A stretch of 16,282 nt of DNA from Bryobacterales bacterium (GTDB lineage: Bacteria > Acidobacteriota > Terriglobia > Bryobacterales > Bryobacteraceae). The notes beneath the pieces were generated by a model. It worked only from the letters and a program-made list of their open reading frames with translations, ran no database searches and had not been told where the DNA came from. Made by a program: the position numbers and the translations under genes. Positions 1 to 6,515 of this stretch are shown here, piece after piece (the stretch's first letter is position 1; every line of letters starts with the position of its first letter). The stretch is from positions 1-16,282 of the forward strand of contig PKYZ01000674.1 in NCBI GenBank assembly GCA_003132865.1. The letters are read 5' to 3'.

Positions 1-2
1 CT

Positions 3-695
3 CCTGAACGAAGTCTCAACTGCCTCCCACCTGGAAGCTGTCGCGTGCGCCGTTGGCCGGTTAATTACCGAAAGCACATGACTCGCGAAGCGGTCATCGG
101 ACCGGTAAAGCGATTCGACCTGTGGACGTTTCCGGTTGTTGCGATCCGCGAAGCAATCATGAACGCGATTGTTCATGCCGACTACGCTCAACACGGCGCT
201 CCCATCCGCGTCGCCCTGTTTGACGATCGCCTGGAGGTCGAAAACCCTGGTCTGCTCCCCTTCGGCCTCACTATTGAAGACATCCAAAAAGGCATCTCCA
301 AACTCCGCAACCGCGTCATCGGCCGGGTATTTCAGGAACTGGGACTGATCGAGCACTGGGGTAGCGGGATCCAACGAATGACCGCCGCTTGCCATGAGCG
401 TGGATTGGACGCTCCTCAGTTTGAAGAAATCGGAACACACTTTCGAGTCACCCTGTCGGCCATACGCCGGCGCGCGCCGGCAAAGGACGAACGGGACCAA
501 GCCATCCTTGGCGCACTAGCCGCCAGTTCCGGGGGCGGACTTTCAACGTCCCAGATAGCCAAGCGAATCGGTCTGTCTCCGCGCGCCGCCCGAACGCGTC
601 TAGCGTCGCTCGTAGAGCGCGGCCTGGTGGCGGAAATCGGCAGCGGACCACAAGCCCCCCATCGCCGCTACCATCTGGTCTCCGATGCGCCATGA
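3..695 (+). pseudogene. RecG-like / AlbA_2-type ATP-binding transcriptional regulator, 3' part, probably broken
   Basis: This is the C-terminal part of a protein of the 'divergent AAA_4 / ATP-dependent DNA helicase RecG-related' family, usually annotated as ATP-binding proteins or transcriptional regulators. Counting from a GTG at 45, the HATPase_c_4-like block is clear: REAIMNAIVHADY (about residues 35-47), the VENPGLLPFGLT segment (65-76) and the GLIEHWGSGIQRM glycine-rich loop (100-112). A winged-helix-like end follows (TSQIAKRIGLSPRAARTRL, about 168-186). The family normally has some 250 more N-terminal residues, including an AlbA_2 domain. The frame is open to the left edge, but residues before about position 60 do not read like the family in this frame, while frame 1 (NEVSTASHLEAVACAVGRLI) does. 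I therefore suspect a frameshift near 57-65. The GTG at 45 is not a credible start because it lies inside the domain. Family assignment is firm; the broken status is inference. Confidence 0.7.
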
Positions 696-833
696 TGTGC
701 TGAGGGAATCTTCCGCGGCTCCCTTGATCCCACGCTCAACGAGCGCGGCGGCCCTTACACGGTGGAGAAGTGGCTGAAGGCCGGCAAGCGCAAGCAGCGC
801 ATGCTGGCGCCGGTGGAGGCGCTGGCGCAGTAG
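696..833 (+). pseudogene. Short coding remnant of unknown origin
   Basis: Directly after the TGA of the preceding gene, the same frame stays open for 45 codons to a TAG at 831-833. It reads like real protein (GIFRGSLDPTLNERGG, then YTVEKWLKAGKRKQRM, ending APVEALAQ) and its G/C-rich third positions match the neighbouring genes. There is no ATG or plausible ribosome binding site, so it looks like the C-terminal tail of a lost gene rather than a working small gene. I do not recognise the family. Alternatively, it is readthrough-compatible extension sequence or a chance open frame. Confidence 0.3.
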
Positions 834-874
834 GCGCGGGATTGTGCCAGTCAGAACTCTCAACTCAAATCTCT

Positions 875-898
875 GAGACCGGCCTTTCAGCCGGTCTC
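875..898. terminator. Perfect 9-bp hairpin downstream of tmRNA
   Basis: GAGACCGGC (875-883), a 6-nt loop, then GCCGGTCTC (890-898) form a perfect 9-bp stem. It lies about 79 nt beyond the 3' end of the minus-strand tmRNA and about 40 nt after the remnant frame, so it could stop transcription from either side. No T-run follows on either strand, so it is not a classical intrinsic terminator. It could equally be a REP-like palindrome. Confidence 0.35.
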
Positions 899-976
899 GC
901 ACCCTGCCTGCGAAGAGACAGGGGGGGATAAGTGCACAATCAGAATAGCGCGCTTTGCGTCCGGCGTTAAATCGAG

Positions 977-1329
977 TGGTGGAGGCGGCGGGAGTTGAAC
1001 CCGCGTCCGAGAAAGCCCGCAATGAAGAGAACTACGTGCGTAGCGCGATTCAGCAACTTCAGCGTCCGCCTCAGAATCGGCAAGAGTGGCGCCCGCCTAG
1101 CCCGATTGATCTCGGCCTTACGCTCCGGACCGAAGCCTTCAGCCTATCCCGCAAAATGACGCTCACTCACCGCCGCGCGGGCTCAACGGCTGGAGCGGCC
1201 ACTTAATTAATTAAGCAGCGTATGCAAACTGCGAGTTGGCAGTTGTGTTTTTCCGATCGTTTTACGGGAGCTCGGAACCCGGCACGCCTCCCCACCACGA
1301 TTCAATCCCGTCGAATCCGTTGCGCCCCC
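977..1329 (-). ncRNA. ssrA: Transfer-messenger RNA (tmRNA)
   Basis: tmRNA rescues stalled ribosomes by acting first as a tRNA-Ala mimic and then as a template for a degradation tag. On the minus strand the 5' end GGGGGCG (1329-1323) pairs with CGCCTCC near the 3' end through a 7-bp acceptor stem with one G-U pair. The motif ACGGATTCGACGGGAT follows the 5' end, and the T-arm GGTTCAACTCCCGCC leads into a DNA-encoded CCA (979-977). The length of 353 nt is normal. The tag frame ends in the usual ...GCT GCT TAA, followed by further A/T-rich triplets. It is a single-piece (non-permuted) form. No promoter was convincingly found in the GC-rich sequence upstream (>1329). It is divergent from the ABC permease genes. 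Confidence 0.97.
1211..1240 (-). other. tmRNA proteolysis tag reading frame (ANSQFAYAA)
   Basis: Within the tmRNA, codons GCC AAC TCG CAG TTT GCA TAC GCT GCT TAA encode ANSQFAYAA followed by stop. The hydrophobic YAA end is the usual ClpXP/ClpAP degron shape. I place the resume codon at GCC (1240-1238) because alanine is typical and the resulting 9-residue tag resembles short acidobacterial tags. The frame is open further upstream (AAA AAC ACA ACT), so a longer tag cannot be excluded from sequence alone. Confidence 0.75.
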
Positions 1330-1383
1330 CCCTGATTTGGAAAGACTAGCGGTCAATCGGGCTGTCCGCGGTTGAGATACAAC

Positions 1384-1412
1384 TTGATTTTAACACATCG
1401 GGCCGTTATTTT
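1384..1412 (+). promoter_or_regulatory. Candidate sigma70-type promoter of the permease pair
   Basis: TTGATT (1384-1389), a 17-nt spacer, then TATTTT (1407-1412) fit a sigma70-like -35/-10 pair. The predicted start near 1419 leaves about 54 nt before the GTG of the first permease gene. This AT-rich stretch stands out in a GC-rich region. It is sequence-pattern evidence only. Confidence 0.45.
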
Positions 1413-1472
1413 GGGGCCGTTTTTTCGTCAGGAACAAAGAGGCCTTCCGAGCCGTCTCTTCAGTGAACCCCT

Positions 1473-2732
1473 GTGAGCCATACGCGCAAGTTCCGCCCCA
1501 GCGCCTCCTTTTGGGAGGCGACCCGCATCGCGTTCAGTTCATTGCACAAGAACAAGCTGCGCAGTTTCCTGACGTTGCTCGGCATTATTCTGGCCACCAC
1601 CACGCTGATCGCCGTCACCGCGCTCATCCATGGTATGAACGTGTACATCTCCGACAAAGTGTCGAACATGGGCGCCGACGGGTTCCGTATCGTCCGCATG
1701 GCGTGGTTCGGCCCTTGGGACCCCAAGAAGTTTTACGAAATGATGAAGCGGAACCCGGAGATCAAACGCGATGAATACGAATTCGTCCAGAGCCACGCCA
1801 CGCTGCTGAAAGGCGTGGGCATGATGGTCTCGAAGCGGAAGCGCGTCGCTTACAAGGGCGACTCCATGGAGGATGTGGACGTGGAGGGCGTGACCGACAA
1901 TATCCCGGCGATTAACAACGTGCAGGTGGCGCTCGGGCGCGGGATTACGCCGGAAGAGGCGCGGCGTCACGCACCGGTGGTCTTCATCGGCAACGACATC
2001 CGGACCCGTTTCTTTGAGAGCGTGGACCCCATCGATAAGACGATCCAGGTGGAAGGCACGCCGTACCAGGTGGTGGGCGTGGCCAAGGAGTTGGGGAGCG
2101 TGTTCGGCAACTCGCAGGACAACTTTGTGATGATTCCTGTGGAGAGCTACTTCAAGACTTACGGCGCGCACACCGGTATCCGGCTGGTGGCCAAGGCGAT
2201 CGATCAGGAGCATCTGGCCGAAGCGCAGGACGAGACGCGCACCCTGTTGCGCGCGTACCGGCACCTGCGGCCGGGCCAGGACGACAATTTCTCGATCTTC
2301 GCATCGGAGGCCTTTGTCACCCTTTGGGAGCGGCTTACAGCCGCGATTGCAGCCATGGCGGTGGGCATCGTGTCGGTGTTCATGCTGGTGGGCGGCATCG
2401 TGATCATGAACATCATGCTGGCCGTGGTGACCGAGCGCACGCACGAGATCGGCATTCGCAAGTCGCTGGGGGCACGGCGGCGGGACATTCTGAACCAGTT
2501 CCTGGTGGAGTCCTCGTGCTTGGCGGCCACCGGCGGCTTGGCCGGCGTGGCGATCGCCTGGATGCTCGCCGTGCTGGTGCGCAACGTGACGGCAGTGCCC
2601 ATGGCATTGCCCTGGTCTTCCGTGTTTCTGGGAGTGGGGCTTTCGGGCATGGTGGGGCTTTTCTTCGGAATCTATCCGGCGCGGCGGGCGGCCCGGCTGG
2701 ATCCGATTGAAGCGCTGCGCGTGGAGAAATAA
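1473..2732 (+). CDS. FtsX/MacB-family ABC transporter permease 1
   Basis: Inner-membrane permease of the MacB/FtsX (type VII ABC) class, whose members move a periplasmic or membrane substrate by mechanotransmission. The 419-residue protein has one N-terminal transmembrane helix (about 31-53), a large periplasmic MacB_PCD-type domain (about 55-285), and three C-terminal helices (about 290-317, 345-369, 380-402). The cytoplasmic loop EIGIRKSLGARRRDI (about 325-339) is the coupling segment that contacts the ATPase, and the end YPARRAARLDPIEALR is the family signature. Unlike MacB itself there is no N-terminal ATPase domain, so it needs a separate nucleotide-binding subunit, not seen here. The start is a GTG chosen because the first helix lies within residues 31-53 and later ATGs would remove it. 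No clear Shine-Dalgarno sequence precedes it. The substrate is unknown. Confidence 0.92.
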   Translation: MSHTRKFRPSASFWEATRIAFSSLHKNKLRSFLTLLGIILATTTLIAVTALIHGMNVYISDKVSNMGADGFRIVRMAWFGPWDPKKFYEMMKRNPEIKRDEYEFVQSHATLLKGVGMMVSKRKRVAYKGDSMEDVDVEGVTDNIPAINNVQVALGRGITPEEARRHAPVVFIGNDIRTRFFESVDPIDKTIQVEGTPYQVVGVAKELGSVFGNSQDNFVMIPVESYFKTYGAHTGIRLVAKAIDQEHLAEAQDETRTLLRAYRHLRPGQDDNFSIFASEAFVTLWERLTAAIAAMAVGIVSVFMLVGGIVIMNIMLAVVTERTHEIGIRKSLGARRRDILNQFLVESSCLAATGGLAGVAIAWMLAVLVRNVTAVPMALPWSSVFLGVGLSGMVGLFFGIYPARRAARLDPIEALRVEK

Positions 2733-2734
2733 CC

Positions 2735-3976
2735 ATGATGACCAGCCAGGCGTTCGTCAACGGATTCGTGCTGGCGCTACAGACCATCCGGTCGCACAAG
2801 CTGCGCGCCTTTCTGACCGTGTTGGGAGTCATCATCGGCACGGGCACGATCATCGGGGTGGGCGCCATCATGACCGGCTTCGACACGTCCATCACCGGGG
2901 TTCTGCGCAGCTTCGGACCCAATTCGATCATCGTGTTCAAGTTTCCGGTGGGACCGCGGACGCATCGCTTGAGCCCGGAGGAGCGCACACGCAAGGACCT
3001 CACGTGGCAGAATGCGGTGGATATCGGCGAGCGCTGCCCTTCGGTCGAAGATGTCTCGCCCATGCTTTTCGGCCCGGACGAGATCCTGAACGCGCACTAC
3101 AAAGCGAACGACATGTACGATATCAATCTCATGGGCGTGGAGGAAGCCTATGCCAGGGGCGGGCAAGTTGACATGCACTTGGGGCGCTTCTTCACGGAAG
3201 AAGAGAGCCGGCGGAAAGCGCCTGTGGCAGTGATCGGCGCGGACATTGAGAAGGGGTTGTATGCGAATGTGAATCCGATTGGGAAGACCATCACCGTGGA
3301 TGGCCGCCAGTTGGATGTGATCGGCACGATGGTCCGTCCGGCGGCGTCTTTCTTCGGCGACCAGGACACGCGCGTTCTGATTCCATACTGGATGATGCAG
3401 AAGATGTACCCGAACGCGCGGGAGAACGCCATCGTGGTTACCGCCAAAGACGGCCAGCTTCCCAAGGCGTTGGATGAAGTGCGGACTATTCTGCGCATCG
3501 ACCGGCGGGTGCCGTACGCTAAGCCCGATAACTTCGCGCTTTCGACCGCCGACCAGATGGTGGCCGACTTCCGCCAGATTACGGCGATCACGTTCCTGGT
3601 GATGGCGGTGCTAAGTTCGATTGGCTTGTTAGTGGGTGGCATTGGTGTGATGAATATCATGTTAGTGTCGGTGACGGAGCGCACGCAGGAGATCGGCGTG
3701 CGCAAGGCCATCGGCGCGCGGCGGCGCGACATCATCCTGCAGTTTCTGTTGGAGGCGTCCGTGCTGACCAGCCTGGGCGGGATAGCGGGCATACTCTTCG
3801 GCTGGATCATTTCGCTGATCAGCCGTCTGGTGTTCACGTCGCTGCCGGCGCAGGTGCCGTTGTGGGCGGCGGTGTTGGGTATCGTGGTTTCGGTGAGCGT
3901 GGGGCTGTTCTTTGGGATTTGGCCGGCGTATAAGGCGGCGCAATTGGACCCGGTGGAGGCGTTGAGGTATGAGTAG
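2735..3976 (+). CDS. FtsX/MacB-family ABC transporter permease 2
   Basis: Second permease of the same class (413 residues), beginning 2 nt after the stop of the first and so almost certainly cotranscribed and translationally coupled. It has an N-terminal transmembrane helix (about 25-47), a periplasmic MacB_PCD-type domain, and three C-terminal helices (about 285-312, 341-365, 374-397). The coupling loop EIGVRKAIGARRRDI (about 319-333) and terminal WPAYKAAQLDPVEALRYE are conserved. The two proteins share the same layout but are clearly diverged, which suggests a heterodimeric permease rather than a recent duplication. No ATP-binding subunit or periplasmic adaptor gene is found next to them. 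FtsX-class permeases usually act on lipoproteins, antibiotics, peptides or cell-wall hydrolases, but nothing here picks among these. Confidence 0.92.
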   Translation: MMTSQAFVNGFVLALQTIRSHKLRAFLTVLGVIIGTGTIIGVGAIMTGFDTSITGVLRSFGPNSIIVFKFPVGPRTHRLSPEERTRKDLTWQNAVDIGERCPSVEDVSPMLFGPDEILNAHYKANDMYDINLMGVEEAYARGGQVDMHLGRFFTEEESRRKAPVAVIGADIEKGLYANVNPIGKTITVDGRQLDVIGTMVRPAASFFGDQDTRVLIPYWMMQKMYPNARENAIVVTAKDGQLPKALDEVRTILRIDRRVPYAKPDNFALSTADQMVADFRQITAITFLVMAVLSSIGLLVGGIGVMNIMLVSVTERTQEIGVRKAIGARRRDIILQFLLEASVLTSLGGIAGILFGWIISLISRLVFTSLPAQVPLWAAVLGIVVSVSVGLFFGIWPAYKAAQLDPVEALRYE

Positions 3977-3981
3977 CCGGG

Positions 3982-4560
3982 CTAGCTTTCCCGCAGGCGC
4001 GCGCCGAAGATCTTGAAGACGCGCCGGCAATTGGGACATGCTTTCCGGACGAGCGCGGGATCGATCAGACCCAATAGATGGGGAGCATGATCGACCTTGT
4101 CGTACTTACCCTTCTGAGTCGTCTTCGTAGCGTTTTCAAGCCACTTCATGACATCCTTTTTCGGGACTCGCTCGATATCTCGTTTGGCGCGTAGACGGCC
4201 TTCCCGAAATCCCTTACCGTAGTCGCGTTTGAGCGCCTGGATGTCCGCGAGGAACCAGGATTCCATCAACTGCACCATCCAGAATACGGAGTCCTTCTGC
4301 GCCGCCGGGAGTTTCAAACGTGCGAACAACCGTCCGTCGTCCGGACCCTCGCTGTCAATCAGCAAGACATTCCATGACGACGAGTGCGATTCGAGAGCGT
4401 CCTGAAAGTCGTGTATCGTATCGGATCTTCCTTGACCGGCGATAAACCGGACGCGGCACCGGCGGGAGTAACCTTCAAAGACGAGTTTGCCAAAGAAGCT
4501 GTGGAAACCTTCCTTGAGTTGAGGGTCGCCTTCGTAGTGGATGCGGATCTCCCTCACCAC
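3982..4560 (-). CDS. DUF4276 family protein (TOPRIM-like), partner of the upstream ATPase
   Basis: A 192-residue protein of the DUF4276 family, usually found beside SMC/ABC-like AAA ATPases and thought to adopt a TOPRIM-like nuclease fold. Visible motifs fit this: a first strand with acidic YEGD (residues 9-12), LLIDSEGPDD (66-75) carrying the expected acidic pair, and the family hallmark MVQLMESWFLAD (95-106). The C-terminus contains ACPNCRRVFKIF (174-185). I chose the GTG at 4560-4558 (GTG at 4557-4555 is the alternative) because both overlap the TGG TGA end of the ATPase gene, implying translational coupling. The much longer open frame up to 4884 is antisense-frame noise inside the ATPase. 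It ends 5 nt from the converging permease gene with no terminator between. Predicted role: effector nuclease of a two-gene defence module. The function is inference. Confidence 0.85.
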   Translation of the reverse strand: MVREIRIHYEGDPQLKEGFHSFFGKLVFEGYSRRCRVRFIAGQGRSDTIHDFQDALESHSSSWNVLLIDSEGPDDGRLFARLKLPAAQKDSVFWMVQLMESWFLADIQALKRDYGKGFREGRLRAKRDIERVPKKDVMKWLENATKTTQKGKYDKVDHAPHLLGLIDPALVRKACPNCRRVFKIFGARLRES

Positions 4561-5756
4561 CGGTTGCCGCCAATCTCGCCCTTTCGCCACAGTTCGCCCA
4601 ATCGGTACCGTTCCAGCCATAAGCTCAAATCCGTGCGCGACAGGCGCTGAAACGAGGTGGCGTTGTCGAAATCGCGTTCGCAGACAACCACCGCTTCCGG
4701 CTCTCCGGATAAGGCGTCTATCAACGCCTCGGAGTGCGTGGTTACGATCAACTGCGTGCGATCCGCGGCGTCCCGCAAGACTTCGGCGACCAATTGCAAC
4801 GCATCCGGATGCAACCCTAGTTCCGGTTCCTCCAGGCAGATCAGCGGCGGCGGATTGGCGTGCAGAAGAAGAGCCATCAGGCACAAAAACTTCAACGTTC
4901 CATCGGAAAGCCGGGTAGCCGGAATGGGCTGCTCAATACCCTTTTCCTTGACGGCCACTTGAGCAACTCCGGAGTCCAAGCGCACGCGCACGTCTTCAAA
5001 CTGATCGGCAAGCCGCCTGAGATACTCATTCACCCGCTCGATGGTGCCGTTGAACGTCATCTCATGCAGGACAACCGCCAGGTTATAGCCAGTGTCGTCC
5101 AGGAAATCCTTTGGAAGGCTGGTGTGAGCGCCCGTGCGAGCCTGCCCCTGTGGCCCTGTATCGAAAGTCCTATAGATTCGTATACGGCGGAGCTCCGTTC
5201 CCAATCGCGTGATGGGTGTCCGGTCTAGCGGGTCCCTAATAACGGAGAATGCAGAGGCGTGGGAGGCGATGGGAGCTGTCTGGGCCGCCGGTCCCCCATT
5301 GTGCGGTCGCTTTCTGAGCTTTACACTTGCAGCGGATCTTTCGAAGTACATGCCTGCGCTATGCAGCGACACGTCGCGAAGACTTTCCCGCTCGATCACG
5401 AAGGCCTGGTCCGCAGCGGAAAACTCCAGGGAGTATGAGAGCGGGTCGGAACCGAGCGCCAATTCGCATTCGATCCCTCCAGTGCTGGGCGCTCCCTTCT
5501 CGCTCTTCCGTATCCAAGCAGGTGCGCCTCCCCCGCGGAGTATCGCGCCGTTCAGGTCGTCCGGCGCAGCCCGCAGCAGGGCGATCACGTCGATCAGGTT
5601 CGACTTGCCAGCGGCATTCGGGCCTATCAAGACATTCAACGACTCGAGAGGCAGTTCCGCATCCTTGAAGCTCAGGATGTTCTTCAGCCTAATCGATTTG
5701 AGGAAGCACGCCACACGATTATTGTACGTGCGATGGGGAGCTGGCGGCGAACTCAC
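4554..5756 (-). CDS. SMC/ABC-like AAA family ATPase (AAA_15/AAA_21)
   Basis: A 400-residue predicted ATPase of the RecF/SMC/ABC-like AAA class. It has N-terminal FLKSIRLKNILSFKDAEL, Walker A GPNAAGKS (45-52), an ABC-type signature LSDGT (283-287), Walker B CLEEPELGLHP (about 307-317) and the switch segment TTHSEALID (339-347). Such proteins usually regulate a partner nuclease, and the next gene, overlapping its stop, is a DUF4276 protein. It lacks an OLD-type C-terminal TOPRIM domain, so the pair looks like a split ATPase-nuclease system. The start is uncertain. The GTG at 5756 overlaps the stop of a lipA remnant (GTGA) and adds 14 non-family residues, while GTG 5714-5712 fits the family N-terminus (about FLKSIRLKN) better. 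Neither has a convincing ribosome binding site. Confidence 0.88.
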   Translation of the reverse strand: MSSPPAPHRTYNNRVACFLKSIRLKNILSFKDAELPLESLNVLIGPNAAGKSNLIDVIALLRAAPDDLNGAILRGGGAPAWIRKSEKGAPSTGGIECELALGSDPLSYSLEFSAADQAFVIERESLRDVSLHSAGMYFERSAASVKLRKRPHNGGPAAQTAPIASHASAFSVIRDPLDRTPITRLGTELRRIRIYRTFDTGPQGQARTGAHTSLPKDFLDDTGYNLAVVLHEMTFNGTIERVNEYLRRLADQFEDVRVRLDSGVAQVAVKEKGIEQPIPATRLSDGTLKFLCLMALLLHANPPPLICLEEPELGLHPDALQLVAEVLRDAADRTQLIVTTHSEALIDALSGEPEAVVVCERDFDNATSFQRLSRTDLSLWLERYRLGELWRKGEIGGNRW

Positions 5757-6200
5757 GCTGGCGCGACGGAATCGACCGCGTGGTACGAACTGCGGACCAG
5801 CGGGCCGGATTCCACGTGTGCGAAGCCCATCTCGTAACCGGCGCGGCGAAGGTCGTCGAATTCCGCAGGCGGCACGTAGCGCACAATGGGCAGATGCTTC
5901 GGCGAGGGGCGCAGGCCGATCGTCAGAATATCGACGCTGTGGGCACGCAGATCGCGCATAACGGCCAGCACTTCGTCAATCGTCTCGCCCAGTCCCAGCA
6001 TCAAGCCCGACCTCACCGGCGTCTGCGGCGACGTGTTCTTGGCGTAGGCCAGTATGTCGAGCGAGCGCTCGTAACGCGCGCCCAGCCGCACTTGGCGGTA
6101 GAGGCGGGGCACGGTTTCGGTGTTGTGATTGAGCACATCGGGCGCTGCTGCCATCACTGTGTCCATCGCCGCATGGCTGCACTGAGAATCCAGCACCAAG
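5753..6200 (-). pseudogene. lipA: Truncated second copy of lipoyl synthase (C-terminal half)
   Basis: This frame (open to 6271) encodes a near-copy of the C-terminal ~142 residues of the intact LipA at 11401-12318. By my hand alignment 132 of 142 positions are identical, with 8 substitutions and a 2-residue deletion. Homology starts around LVLDSQCSHAAM and stops at about position 6200. Both iron-sulfur cysteine motifs lie in the missing N-terminal half, so it cannot be a working lipoyl synthase. The 6-nt deletion near 5914-5922 removes QY from the conserved GQYLRPS motif. The RSSYH segment that supplies the serine ligand is still present. Its TGA overlaps the GTG proposed for the ATPase gene, so it may still be read through as a leader. 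Nucleotide changes appear mostly synonymous, meaning much divergence happened while the ancestor was still functional. Confidence 0.85.
5765..6199 (-). repeat. Direct repeat copy A (lipA 3' segment)
   Basis: A 435-bp segment matching 11446-11886 in the same orientation, with a single 6-nt deletion near 5914-5922 and scattered substitutions. In the 150 bp I aligned by eye, 13 positions differ. It brackets the giant secreted-protein gene together with copy B. Confidence 0.85.
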
Positions 6201-6281
6201 GCCCAACACGCGCGAAGCCTGATCGGCCTTGTCCCACTTACTGAATCGCCGTCGTCCGATTCGCGAAACATCGGAGAGCCG

Positions 6282-6515
6282 CTAGTTTATTGGGAACGCG
6301 TGGCCGCAGTTCTGATTGTCCATCCATGTCACCGTAACGCCCGTCTGCGGGATCACGGCGGTGCCCGAAGTGCAGACCGTGAACGAGGTCACGGTGTTGG
6401 GCATGGTTGAGGTGAGGGTGATGTTGCCGCTCACGGTGCCGCTCGCAAGGTTGCCGATGGCGATGGGCAGCGGCGTGGTGTTCGGAATCGTACCGGTCCG
6501 GTTGCCGCCGTCCAA
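6282..6515 (-). other. Out-of-frame C-terminal extension of the giant secreted protein
   Basis: The 77 codons from 6515 down to a TAG at 6284-6282 read as a typical extracellular Ig-like C-terminus (DGGNRTGTIPNTTPLPIAIG ... VTVTWMDNQNCGHAFPIN). The preceding frame turns into arginine/proline-rich text (GPVRFRTPRRCPSPSATLRAAP) and stops at 6431. Adding one T to the TTT run (AAA at 6514-6516 on the plus strand) would join the two parts as ...TQVVLDGGNRTG.... The real or ancestral gene therefore probably spans 6282-11128, about 1615 residues. Confidence 0.75.

Noticed and set aside
977..1010. A stand-alone tRNA at the CCA-ending element
   Set aside because: The T-arm and acceptor belong to tmRNA. 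The matching 5' strand is 320 nt away and the tag frame is present.
1399..1426. Possible intrinsic terminator (GGCC ... GGCC then a T-run) upstream of the first permease
   Set aside because: The stem is only 4 bp and self-complementary by chance. It overlaps a better-supported promoter.
4561..4884. N-terminal extension of the DUF4276 reading frame
   Set aside because: The frame is open but lies fully inside the ATPase gene, reads as arginine/glycine-rich noise and has no family similarity. The real start overlaps the ATPase stop.
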